From the NCBI GenBank assembly GCA_014526335.1, contig JACTAT010000016.1:1929139-1993138 (forward strand): a stretch of DNA of 64,000 nucleotides, given 5' to 3'. Positions 50,603-62,300 of this stretch are shown in pieces; the stretch's first letter is position 1, and each line of letters opens with the position of its first letter. A program made the translations under genes and the position numbers. A model generated the notes under the pieces. The model had not been told where the DNA came from and did not search any database. It was given only the letters and a program-made list of their open reading frames with translations. Source of the stretch: Chrysaora quinquecirrha. Lineage: Eukaryota; Cnidaria; Scyphozoa; Semaeostomeae; Pelagiidae.

Positions 50603-51245
50603 CCGATGCCTATACCTGCAGCTGCATACTTCATAGTTTAAATATGTTAACTATAAACCGATGCCTATACCTGTACCTACATACTAAGATTTAAATATCT
50701 ATGCCTTTGTAACGATGCCTATACCTGTACCTACGTACCCTGAGTTTCAATATGTTTACCTCTATAAAAATGCTTATAACTGTACCTACATGCAAAAGTT
50801 TCAACATGTTTACCTATATAACGATGCGTAAACCTGTACCTACTAACTTGCGTACCATAGTTTCAAAATTAAAATCTATACACTGATGCCCGAGGGGCAA
50901 TTCACTACTTGAAAATCTCGTACACCTTTGCTGGAAGTCCTATTGTTTTCTCGGAAATCCCTTGAAAGTCCTTTTGTTTTAATGGAAATCTCGTACGCCT
51001 TTTTGGAGAGTGAAATGCCCCTCGCTGATGCCTGTACCTTTACCTATGCCTATACCTGTACGTACATACTATAGATTCAATATTTACACCTATATACTGG
51101 TGCTAAAACCTGTACCTACGTAATTCATAGTTTAAATAACTACATGCTTTACTACATACTAATATTTATGCCTGTACCTAAATACTACGGTTTCTGGTTT
51201 CGATATGTATACCCTTATACCGATGCCTATACCTGTACCTATATA
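50603..51245. repeat. ~60-bp minisatellite (CGATGCCTATACCTGTACC)
   Basis: About nine imperfect units of some 55-65 bp with CGATGCCTATACCTGTACC and CATAGTTTCAATATG segments start immediately after the gap. One MITE is inserted at 50891-51024. Confidence 0.9.
50891..51024. repeat. MITE, GAGGGGCAATTCACTCC family, inside a minisatellite
   Basis: The ends CGAGGGGCAATTCACT and AGTGAAATGCCCCTCG are inverted. It interrupts the tandem repeat array at 50603-51245. Confidence 0.75.
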
Positions 51246-51892
51246 AAGGGGTAAGGATGCACGTTGGAATAGCTGTCAATGCGATTAGCGTTGTGCATTT
51301 CTTGTCTTTGTTTTCAAGACACGTCGAAGGCATAACACACAAGGAAAACTTCCTATTTCGACAGATTTTTCTATGTTTTTGTTTGCTACTGCATTCTCCC
51401 AGAATAGGTTCGCAGAAGTGAATGAATCATTGTTGTTTTTCTTAAAAACATGAACAAGTCAAATCCGCTTTCGTGTGCGTTTTTCTTCGTATCGTGCAGT
51501 GTTTTTCTTCACTCTAAATGCACTATGTAGAATTTTCCCTTTTGAATATTCTGGTATGCTGTAAAATTCAAAAAGATAAATCGAAGAGGAGGAGGAGTAT
51601 TTGCTCAGCACGACAAGAGAAAGTAAAAGGTCTTTTTGAATTTAAAGAAGGGAAAACGGCTAGTTAACAGGCCGAAGTGCTGATGTTTGGGCCTCATGTC
51701 TCGAAATCTAACAGAAATATATGAGAGTGTTCTGAAGGATAAAAGATTTCAGTTTAATTCTACACAGCATACCATATTGAAGACAATTATTTGTAACGAA
51801 GTGTGTTGCAGTGTGATATTCACTCCAAGTATGTTGAAAGTGTAGGTATGTTGGTACACCGAGCTTAAAAAGTTTTCTTGATTACTTTGCTA
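51246..51892. other. Non-coding interval
   Basis: I see no gene, RNA gene or clear repeat in this stretch. Confidence 0.5.
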
Positions 51893-52860
51893 CTCTAGCT
51901 ATACTTCTTTACACTAAACTTAATTAACAGTACACTAGAAGAAACTACGCTACATAAATCTACACTTCACTAAACATAACTACACCAGACAAAACTACAC
52001 TACACTAAACTAAACTACAATAGACCAGACTTCACTATACCATACTACACTAGATTACACTACACTCAACAGCACTATGCTACACTGTACTGAACTATAT
52101 TGCACTAAACTACACTATACTACGCTAAACTACACTATACTACACTAAACTACAATAGACCAGACTTCACTATACCATACTACACTAGATTACACTACAC
52201 TCAACAGCACTATGCTACACTGTACTAAACTATACTGCACTAAACTACACTATACTACGCTAAACTACACCATACTACACTAAACTACAAAAATTCTTAA
52301 GCTACACTTTGTTACACAATACTATTGCACTACGTTTTAATAGACTACACACCTTACACTGGGGTACACTATTCTACAAAACTTTGCCTACACTATTCTT
52401 CACTATACTACACAATAGTGAACAACCCAATGCTGCACTGCAGTTTATTACACTACACAACGTTTTGCTAGACAAAATTATACTACACAATTCTACCCAA
52501 ACCGCTATAGTGCTACACCACACTATAAAAAACAGAGCTATATACCAAGGAACACCGTACTAAAATTAGCTACCTTGCTCTATATTAAACAAAACTGTAT
52601 GTAATGTACTACACTACACCAAACAACACTGTACTACACTACACTACATTACAATGCACTACAATAAACTAAACTACACCATACTACATTATACTACACT
52701 ACACTGTAATACAATACAATACACAACACCACACTGCACTACGCTAGCACTGCAATATAGTACACTACCTAAACTACACTACGCGACTCTACACTACTCT
52801 ACACTGGACTACCCTAAACTACCCTGCATCATGCTACATTACAATGTACGAGCTGAAGAA
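51893..52860. repeat. CTACACTA-type low-complexity satellite
   Basis: About 1 kb of variants of ACTACACTAAACTACA, with a longer duplicated block of about 170 bp around 52015-52290. Confidence 0.9.
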
Positions 52861-53839
52861 ATATTCTACCACGCTACACTACGCTTTGATGCTAAACGCA
52901 TCGCGAAACATATTTAATCTGCATGACAATACCATAGAAATACCCAAAACCACTCTTCTAGTTTGTGTATTTTTCCGATTCACTACGAAAGACTCTGCAA
53001 GAATAGGACAAAACAATGTTGAAGTAAAACACTGAAAAGATTTGCAGTATGCGTGCTTATTGAACGCAGCTTTTAAGAAAGTTCTCCTTTCTCTGCATTG
53101 ATCTTTTTTTTAATGCAGAACTTTTCACACCTACAATTTCTTTGCGATGGTGTTTACTTAAAGCCAAAATACAGAATAGCGGACGTAATTACGCATGTAC
53201 AAACAATGTCATTATTTAACCCGCTTGCAAGCAATTATGCCCAAAAATAGAGTAACAAGCAAGTGGAAAACAAATAAATAAATTTCCGCTCAACGAAAAC
53301 AGTGCTGCCACCATAAATAGAAAAGTATTACGGCATAACAGGTATGTATTAGTACTTCGTTCGTGGTAATAGCGGATCGGCAAGATTGCGTGGTTTGATA
53401 AAGTGAGAAATCGAAAAGTTCTTTGCTTGTACACGGAATGATAATGGAATGAAGGTAGATGGTATGAAAAGCTTTGGGTGATATAATGTGCAGTCATATG
53501 CTTTACTGATTATTTGATCTAAATCTGGGTTGGTGTACCTTCTTAGTTCATTCTTAGAGGCAAAAGAGTTCTTCAATGTCTTAAACAAGATTTGAACAGG
53601 AACGTTCCCAAAAAGGTCACAACATGCTTCACGGGCTCGCATGAATTCGTTCCTTTTGGCAACGGGGTGGTATCTTATTACGCTAGAAAAGCGGATCCAT
53701 TTGAATCCGTTTAAATAGTCCGTTGACGCTTTTTAGCTAGGAAATAAAAACTAATACAAGATCTTCAAAAATAAGAAAATAAAAGCTGTAAAAGTAATAA
53801 ATTTTGTCAATAATTTTTTCAGTGAGCTATCTATTTAGC
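52861..53839. other. Non-coding interval with one unassigned minus-strand frame
   Basis: A 97-codon minus-strand frame (53642-53349) containing NELRRYTNPDLDQI has no recognisable family, no supported exon structure and no neighbour. I see nothing else. Confidence 0.3.
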
Positions 53840-53861
53840 CAGCTCAGTTAGTTAGTTATTA

Positions 53862-53925
<64 letters not shown>

Positions 53926-54200
53926 GTTAGTTGGTTAGTTAGTTAGTTAGCTAGTTAGTTAGTTATCTAGTTAGTTAGTTAGTTAGTTAGTTACTTACTT
54001 ACTTTGTTAGTTAGTTAATTAGATTAGTTAGTTGGTTAGTTAGATAGTTGGCTAGTTGGTTAGTTGGTTGATTGGTTAGTTTGTAGGCTTGTTGGTTAGT
54101 TATTTAGTTAGTTGGTTATCTACTTAGTTTTTTAGTTAGTTAGTTAGTTAATTGGTTGGTTGGTTACTTGGTTAATTAGTTAGTGAGTTAGTTACTCCAG
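53840..54200. repeat. (GTTA)n microsatellite, long and degenerate
   Basis: About 360 bp of GTTA/TTAG units, perfect in the first third and increasingly interrupted after that. Confidence 0.95.
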
Positions 54201-55409
54201 TCTTTTATCTCGATATGACCACCCCTCTCGATTCCTTTTGCCTTTGCTTGGAACTAGCTACCTTCTACCGTTTTTTTTTTGAGTTTGATCTTCGTAGAAA
54301 TCCAAACCTATAGGTTGGGATTCAGACTCGCTTTTTATTTCCAATTCACACCAAACTCTGCTTCATTGTTGCAGGACAACCGGACAAAAGGGCCACACCA
54401 TAACCTTGAAGCAGTGACCCCCCTCTCCGATATGTCTCATGTAAATCAGACTTTCAAATTGCAAGATTGTCAACTCAGATGAATGGGCGATTCTCTTCAT
54501 TGTCAGATTCAAAGAATTTGGAATGAAATTTTGTTAGTTCATTAATACTGAATACTGTTTCTTTCCACGGTACAATGACCACCTGCCATCAATGTTTTTG
54601 TTTGTTAGAAAGTTTGTTGTAACACTTTTTATTTCTATCTTTTTCAGAATTGACTACTTGTTAGATTGATGTCCGTTGATCGCTGACCTCTCAGACGATT
54701 CTTACATTAAGATCCAGATTTGTCCAGATAAATTGCTGTCCAGATAATACACTGTTTGGTATGTTAATATTACGAGCATCATATATCGAATATTGGTTAT
54801 AGAATATACGGTTTCAAGCCAGGTTATTTTACGCGAATAGCGCAATCGATACTATTCACCGCAAAGGCCTAATTTGATTCAACGTAATAGTTGGACTGAG
54901 TGCAATAACACGAAGATTTCAGTGACTTGTTTATGATATTATAGACCCATTATAGATCCGATATTTCTATTCGATATCTTTGAGGCTGAATATTGAAAGC
55001 GGAGATTTCATACCGAATGCTATTACAAATAAAATATTCCTGCTGGATAGCACAGGAACTAAATGCCACAATACTAAGATTTCAGTGACTTGTTGGTGAT
55101 ATTCTTGGTACAATATTGTGGTTCGATATCTGAGAGGCTAAACATTCAATAAGAGATTCATAGCGAATGCTTTTGCGGACAAAATATTTCTGCTTGGTAG
55201 TCGAGGGGCTGAATACCATAATACATAGAATTCAGAAAAAGTGAAGCGAGGGATAAACATTCGTACGTTCTGCATTGCTGATTGATAGAAGCTGAATACT
55301 GTAACATTGAATTAAAGAGAGTAGTGGATAGTGGATACTACTGTAGACCAAATATTGCTGTGTGATACAAAATACGGCTGGATACTAGTTCACAGAGATT
55401 TCGCATAAG
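54201..55409. other. Non-coding interval with diverged repeats
   Basis: From about 54880 short motifs such as AATGCTATTA and GATATTTCTG recur in a loose pattern, apparently decayed relatives of the 135-bp array that follows. No gene seen. Confidence 0.5.
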
Positions 55410-56010
55410 AATGCTATTATAGGTCGAATATTGCTTCTTGATGTAAAGGACCTGAATGCTATAAAACAGAGCTGCCAGAGATTAGAGAATGCTATTGTAG
55501 ACCAGATATTAGTGCTTGACTCTGTGTACAGAGCCTTCTTGTGAATGCTATTATAGGTCGAATATTGCTTCTGGATAAATAAGGACCTGAATGCTATAAT
55601 ACAGAGCTGCCAGAGATTAGAGAATGCTATTATAGACCAGATATTACTGCTTGACTCTGTGTACAGAGCCTTCTTGTGAATGCTATTATAGGTCGAATAT
55701 TGCTTCTGGATAAATAAGGACCTGAATGCTATAATACAGAGCTGCCAGAGATTAGAGAATGCTATTATAGACCAGATATTACTGCTTGACTCTGTGTACA
55801 GAGCCTTCTTGTGAATGCTATTATAGGTCGAATATTGCTTCTGGATAAATAAGGACCTGAATGCTATAATACAGAGCTGCCAGAGATTAGAGAATGCTAT
55901 TATAGACCAGATATTACTGCTTGACGCTGTGTACAGAGCCTTCTAGTGAATGCTTTTATAGGTCCAATATTGCTTCTGAGCTGTAATACCTGAATGCTGT
56001 ATACAAAGAT
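55410..56010. repeat. 135-bp tandem array directly upstream of the GPCR
   Basis: GAATGCTATTATAGGTCGAA begins units at 55410, 55543, 55678 and 55813, and a variant begins at 55948, giving a period of 133-135 bp. The inner units are almost identical. The array ends about 100 bp before the GPCR start codon. Confidence 0.95.
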
Positions 56011-56113
56011 ACCAGCAACGAGAGGCTAGTTTGATAGACTGCATACCAATGCGTGGTAACTGAAGGGTTTCATGATATAGTAGAGATTTGTTAATACTGT
56101 CACAGATTCAGAT

Positions 56114-57451
56114 ATGGCTTATTGCTCAAATTGTACCTCAAATTCTACATCGAGTGGGCCTAGTTATGGTACGATCACAGATTTTGAAGAGAAATTTGCT
56201 GCTATGGTAACTATAATAATCATTCTTGCTGCAGTGTTTGGCAATGGCCTTGTCTTTTGGGCGTTCGCTAAATTCAGAAAACTTCGTAACCCGACAAATT
56301 TCTTCATTATCAATCTCGCATCGATGGATTTTCTAATCGGGCTTCTCCCTGCAACATTTTGGGTGACGTTTTTACTAGCTCACTGGCCCGGTAGAGAGCA
56401 CGTGCTGGCTTATAAGTTATGGGAATGCTTGGACACCGTTTGTGGGCTCGGCTCGATTTGGAGTCTTGCATTCATCGCAATTGATCGGTATATATGCATC
56501 AAAGATGCATTGAGGTATTATGCCTTGGTAACCAGAAATAGGGTGCTTGTTTGCATTGCAGTTGTATGGGTCCATGGTGTACTGACTGGCGTGCTTTCGT
56601 TCCTTAAGTACGAGATTCTTAGCCCAAAGAATTGGTTTCGTTATTACGTGTTTATCGCTGATTTTTCTATTCCATTGGCGATCATGGCTTTCTGTTATGG
56701 AAACATATTTTACGAGACTCTGAGACATAATAAAAAAATGCGTGAAATACAAAACCTGGGTGCTTTTGAAGATGACGCTAAAGAGGACAGAACTTCTGTA
56801 AGCGATGTAAAGTTAAATCGTATTACTCAAAATAAAGATGAGGAAGATGTTCAAAATGCAAAACACGAGGCCCAGAAATCTTTTGAAAACCCCTCCTTCG
56901 AAGCCAACGAGACTGAACTGAACAGTTACGCGGGCGTGAAAAATAACAAACAACTTCCTAACTCGCCAGCAAAGCAACTATGGAAAATAGAAATAGAGTC
57001 TTGTCCTGGAGAAGATAATCGATATAAATCATCAAGAAAGTTCTACCCAAATAGCAATAACCGTCTTGACTTGCCTAGAGACAGCATCAGCATTGGATGG
57101 GGTCAGTCTGCACCGAAATCTAATACCGTTATATCTCAATTGCCGCTGCCACATTCTAAAGGTTACCCCAAAAATACAGAACATACTAAAAAGCTACAAC
57201 GTAAAAAAGCTGATCTCAAAGCTGCAAGAACCTTGAGTTTTATTATGGGAATTTTCCTGTTAACGTGGACACCGTTTATCATGACTCTGATGATGGCAGT
57301 ATGGAACCCTACGGTGTTGACTGTACGCTGGGTGTATATTGTCAAGTGTTTACATTATAGTAACTCTGGTTTAAATCCATTTTTGTATACAGTTCTTAAT
57401 AGATCGTTCCGACAGGCATTTGCTGCAATTTTATGCAGGAGGAAGATGTAA
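56114..57451 (+). CDS. Class A (rhodopsin-like) GPCR, amine-receptor-like, single exon
   Basis: This 445-residue receptor has seven hydrophobic segments and an N terminus with NCTSNST sites for glycosylation. Class A landmarks are GN in TM1 (43-44), NLASMD in TM2 (Asp 72), DRY in TM3 (124-126), TWTPF in TM6 (near 386) and NSGLNPFLY in TM7 (near 418-426). Counting back from DRY, Asp 107 falls on position 3.32 and Trp 103 on 3.28, which are hallmarks of biogenic-amine receptors; Tyr 7.43 is also kept. The TM5 serines are absent. The cysteine at 3.25 is replaced by Tyr 100 and the second extracellular loop has no cysteine, so the usual disulfide is missing. The third intracellular loop is long (about 165 residues) and polar. 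The ligand is unknown; orphan amine-like receptors of this kind are common in cnidarians. Confidence 0.93.
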   Translation: MAYCSNCTSNSTSSGPSYGTITDFEEKFAAMVTIIIILAAVFGNGLVFWAFAKFRKLRNPTNFFIINLASMDFLIGLLPATFWVTFLLAHWPGREHVLAYKLWECLDTVCGLGSIWSLAFIAIDRYICIKDALRYYALVTRNRVLVCIAVVWVHGVLTGVLSFLKYEILSPKNWFRYYVFIADFSIPLAIMAFCYGNIFYETLRHNKKMREIQNLGAFEDDAKEDRTSVSDVKLNRITQNKDEEDVQNAKHEAQKSFENPSFEANETELNSYAGVKNNKQLPNSPAKQLWKIEIESCPGEDNRYKSSRKFYPNSNNRLDLPRDSISIGWGQSAPKSNTVISQLPLPHSKGYPKNTEHTKKLQRKKADLKAARTLSFIMGIFLLTWTPFIMTLMMAVWNPTVLTVRWVYIVKCLHYSNSGLNPFLYTVLNRSFRQAFAAILCRRKM

Positions 57452-59329
57452 AGACCCTAGTAAAGAAACACCCACAATGCCTGCCAAAAGTCCTTGGGAC
57501 AGAGGGACACCCCTGCAATTTTCATAAAAATGCAACTCCTCTTGCCTTTCTTGCTGAGAAATACAGAAGATCAACCCCTTCCCCCATAAAAATGTTTCTC
57601 TTTTCATTCCGTTTGATTGACGTTAAAATTTTTTTTGATAGCGTGGAGAAACTCATAATTTTGGGTATGGGTATAAATTGATTCTGTCAGATGGACTTCC
57701 CCTCTCCTCATGTATATACAGTACACTTTTTTTAAATAAGCAACCGCTCAATTAGCAACTATGGCTGAACTGACCTTAACATTAAGCAACTTGAAGGCTC
57801 AATTGAATTACTGTAAGCAACTAAGAAGTCAAACAACCAAGCTTATTCTCTTTCTTGTGTTAGGAAATTTTTCTTCGTTCTTATGTTTTGCATGTTGAAG
57901 TTCGTTAGCTAACGTTTTTCCACTTAACTGTCTCCCAAAGGTCATGTGGTAGGCCTAACAGATGACGATTTTGACCCGCGAAGCCAGGGGTGGTTAGTAG
58001 GTACAAAAAATGTTAAGCAACGTTTAAGCAACTTTGAGGGCTGAAATGTCTAAAATTTTAAGCAACTTTGAGGGCTGGACGAAAGTCAAGTTGCTTATTT
58101 AAAAAAAAGTGTATGCAAGCTGTAAGAATATTTAATACCTATCGACATGTTCCTTGGATCACAAGCTCACTCAGATCTGGAAATTAAGAAAACAAATTTT
58201 TTTTCTTCCCGAAGTTGCATAGAATTGTCGCATCTCTCTTTTATTCTTTGATTGCACTTTGATTGTTTATATTCTGTAACAGTTTTATTTTTAATTTTTT
58301 TAATTAGTTCAGTTATGTATGATATTCAGTACTGTATTAAGAGAAAGACAAATAGCTATTAAATAAATATTGCATATTGAAGAAAAACCTAGAAATTCAA
58401 TTTTTCTTGCCTGCCTTGATCAAATGCTGTACAGACGAGCAAAAATAAGCAAAATTTGTTTTGCAACACTTTCGGTAAGGTAACAAAATGGGAACAAAAT
58501 GTTTGACGAACAACGCGAACATCGTTCAAAACAACAACAACAACAGCATCGAATGACTGAGCAGACCACCATCTTTGTTTTCAGGTCAGAACTCAGAAGT
58601 CAGGTCTTGAAAAGAAAAATTATCACGCTGACAGATTTTAAACTTAAGATTTGAAAGACTATTGTTGAAGTTTTGCAACTTAAATTATAGATCTAAAGGT
58701 CTTTTTCGTTGATTGCGAAACTGTTTGGTAGCAATCTCAAGTCTGCTACCTTACTGGTGCTGGCTGGGTTTTTGATTGCATAGCATGCACTGAATAATGC
58801 ACTGACAGACTGACTGACTGGCAGTGGCGCCTGCTTGAGGCAAGAGGAAAGTTCAAAGCAAGGGTCCTGCTGTCGTGAAGGGCCAACTTAGTCAAAATTC
58901 GGCTATTCAAGAACTCGGTAAGTATAAGGTTTAGGATTGGTTTGCATTACGCAGAAAGGGAGGCAGGGGGAGGGGGACAAGTGCCCTGCCCGGCGCTGCC
59001 AAGTGACAACAAATTGAAAATGTTTACAATAAATTGAGCGATTAAAAATCAAAGTTCATGTAAACATGTAATTTGTATCCCACAAATGTCATTTGGGGGA
59101 TTTATGTCTGCCCCCGACACCGATGATGCTTGTTATGCATGCCACTGGACAGTGAATGAAAACAAAGAATATCCTTTCAAGGCTGCTGCTTTTTCACCAA
59201 ACACACATCCCACTAATCAAAACCTAACTAATTAAAAAATTTGTTTTCTTTCAGATAGAGATTGTCCAAACAAATTGATCAAAATCAAATCAATTGAGGA
59301 GAATTCACCTCTTAGATCAACCAGCAATA
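57452..59329. other. Intergenic interval GPCR to TFCP2-like gene
   Basis: It contains the GPCR 3' UTR, a MITE at 57724-58111 and a possible polyadenylation signal AATAAAT near 58362. A pyrimidine-rich acceptor-like TTTCTTTCAG at about 59245-59254 may end a 5' UTR intron of the next gene. Confidence 0.4.
57724..58111. mobile_element. TA-flanked MITE with CACTTTTTTTAAATAAGC ends
   Basis: 388 bp flanked by TA, with inverted ends CACTTTTTTTAAATAAGCAA and TTGCTTATTTAAAAAAAAGTG-like sequence. The interior repeats AAGCAACTTTGAGGGCTG. A TA duplication suggests a Tc1/mariner-type parent. Confidence 0.8.
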
Positions 59330-62300
59330 ATGGCAAATAGTTGGAGAATTGATGACCTTGATGGAGGGTTAAAACTGGCTTCAGACCTATCAAATCTCCA
59401 TGGTCTTGGAGAAGAATTTATGGAAGGCCAACAGCAGCAAGTCTATGATATGTCGTAAGTAACGCAGGTGATCCTACAGATGGGATTGGACATGACATTT
59501 TTCGGGGAAATGGTAGATATTTACGGCAAGGAATCTTCTCCGTGTGCAACAACAGGAATTACGGTTGTTTCAGGAGATTTTGTGCATCAAATTTTCCTCA
59601 AAATCACACTTAATTTGAATAAAAGTCAAAGGCTTCAAATCCCACTATATCTGCTCAAGGAGACACTTAATAAATTTCTGTCCCTGTTTGTGAGTTGCTT
59701 GTGTCTTGTTTCCTGAATTTCAGCAGATTTCCAATATTTATTGTAACAGATTCCTTACTTTCTTTTTCTTCCATTATTTTTTAGTTTGGAGCAAAATTTA
59801 CCAAACTAACTCTCCTAACATGACCGTAATTCCAGTTTTTGCACACAGAGAGGATTCCTTAGTGGAAATGTCTACCATTATCAAGAAAAATGCCACACCC
59901 AACCCAGGTCTCTTTGAAAAGGTCTATTGAAAGTCTGGGTGGCCCTGAGGAATTTAAATAGGACCAGGCCATACTGCAGAGTATAGCACTTGCATACCTA
60001 AATTTTTTAATAGAACAATAGGCTAACAATAGGATAGAACAATAGGAAGGATATTTGCATTGTTTCCTATATCAGTTTGCATATGAATAATGCAAAGCAT
60101 TGGAACTGTGTGCATTAACGTAGCTGTGTCTCCATAGCCCCCTGAGCTTCCCCTGGCAGAGATATCAGTGATATAATATCACAATTTGTAAATGTATTTT
60201 TTGTGTGTTGGTTAGTATATGTTACATTTCCTGTCATTTGCAGAGAAGTTTTAAGTCTTCCAATCTTCAAAACAGATGATACATTAACTGATTCTGTTGC
60301 AAGTTTATCAGATCATTATGCAGTAAATGTGAACAGCCTAACAAGGTATGGTATGATTTGTTTTGATTTGATTTGATTTGATTTGATTTGATTTGATGTG
60401 ATGTGATGTGATTTGATTTGATTTGATTTGATTTGATTTGATTTGATTTGATTTGATTTGATTTGATTTGATTTGATTTGATTTGATTTGATTTAATTTG
60501 CTGATTTGATTTGATTTGATTTGATTTGACTTGATTTGTTTTGATTTTACTTCACTTGACTTAACTTCTTGACTTCATTTGACTTGACTTCACTTGACCT
60601 TGGCCTTGGCCTTGACCTTCATCGTGACCTTGAACGTGACCTTGAACGTGACCTTGACCTGACCATGATCTGACCTTGACCTTGATGACCTGACCTTGGC
60701 TTGAACTGACTTTGATTTATGTTCTATATATACCTTTATAGCTGACTATGACAAAAAGCTACCTTACTTTATCTATATAAAATATTTAAACAAGAGATTA
60801 AAAAATATAGACTCATGATTGAACGTTTCGATCTTATGACCTTCTTCAGTTTGCTGAAGAAGATCATAAGATCGAAACGTTCAATCATGAGTCTATATTT
60901 TTAATCTCTTACCTTTATAGCTGTCATATGGAGCAAAGCAAACCATTGGAGGAAGCAACAAATCACAACTCTCCAAAGTATGTTTAAACAAAACTTTTAT
61001 TACTTTTACGAATAAGTAAACTTTTTCATTTTTACATGTTTAACAACAAGGAATTGAAAGGCCTTCCTATTATTTGCAGATTTGCAATAATCCTAAAAGC
61101 CCAGACAGCACCCGGAAGAAAACTGAACGAGGAAACTGTGACATATCTGAACCAATGTAAGTTTATTAAACACTTAAAAGTAAAGTAAAAGTTGCCGTTT
61201 TTGAGTCTACTACTAGCCTAGGGCTACTCAGTCGACTTTACACTTTACCCCTGGTTTGGATACATTAGCATATAGCAGGGTGCAGCCACACACGGCGCTC
61301 ATAACTACCGACCAGGTACCCATTTATACACCTTGGTGGAGAGAGGTACACTTGTGTTAACAACTTACCCAAGGTTGCTATCTCTGCAACACAAGTGGAA
61401 AGACCGTGACTCGAACCAACAACATTTTCGTTGTGAGTCCAGCACGCTAACCACTGCGGCACAGAGACCACTTAGTGTCTGGATTACAAACAGCAGATAA
61501 GTGTTTAGCATAAATCGTAATACTACTAGTAGAGTAGCTATCATCATTATTCCTTCTTTCCAATTTAGCTCAGTCTTACGAAATTCTCCTTCAATGCTTA
61601 TCTGGATTGCCGCCTGGTAGTCAATTTCTAATGGTAAGTAAATATATCGAGTATTTATACAGTGTTTTCAAAGTTTGTCTTCATTGGGCCGTAAACCTGT
61701 TAGGGTAAGCGCCAGACTATTTGACTAGAATCATTATTACTTAAAAAGACCTTTTCAACGAACGGCTGCGATCAAGGAAATGTTAAAATCTTTTAGATAG
61801 AGTTTTCGATACCATCGTAGCCCTTGTACACGTCTTTACCGTACACGTTTTTATAAAGAACCTAGCTCAAGGCCTAGTGCTAAAAGTTCCTTATTTTTGG
61901 ACCACTATTTTTGAGTCCATTTTAGTTCCAAAAGTTCCTTAATAGTTCCTTAATTTTAACTGCACATTCAGGGTCATGACTATTGTGCAGCTTGTAAGGA
62001 AAGCTCGGGACTGGTCAAGGAAGCATTTGATACATGCGCAACTTAGAAATCTGAACGCCCGTAACATCAATAGTACCAGTGCATAGCACCAGCTTAGACT
62101 TATTACACGAGTCGTACTATTCGCAAACAACAACCTACAATTACCCGAACAACCACAACAACAGGTTGCTGTTTGCTTCATAGTACAGGAAACAGCTGTA
62201 TGTATCAGGCCTTTAAGTCTATGAGGAAACAGCTGTATGTTGTGGTAGTTGTTAGAAGCTGTTTCCGAAAGAGTGGGAGGAAAGTAATAAGTCTAGTACC

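Noticed and set aside
50028..50641. Open frames crossing the second gap
   Set aside because: They exist only because N runs contain no stops.
50603..51245. CRISPR-like regular repeats
   Set aside because: Units are imperfect, contiguous and without unique spacers in a eukaryotic intergenic region; this is a minisatellite.
53349..53642. 97-codon minus-strand frame
   Set aside because: No domain, no splice context and no second copy; mentioned only in the interval description.
55410..56010. CRISPR-like array or satellite RNA gene
   Set aside because: Units are head-to-tail without spacers and there is no RNA signature; treated as a tandem repeat.
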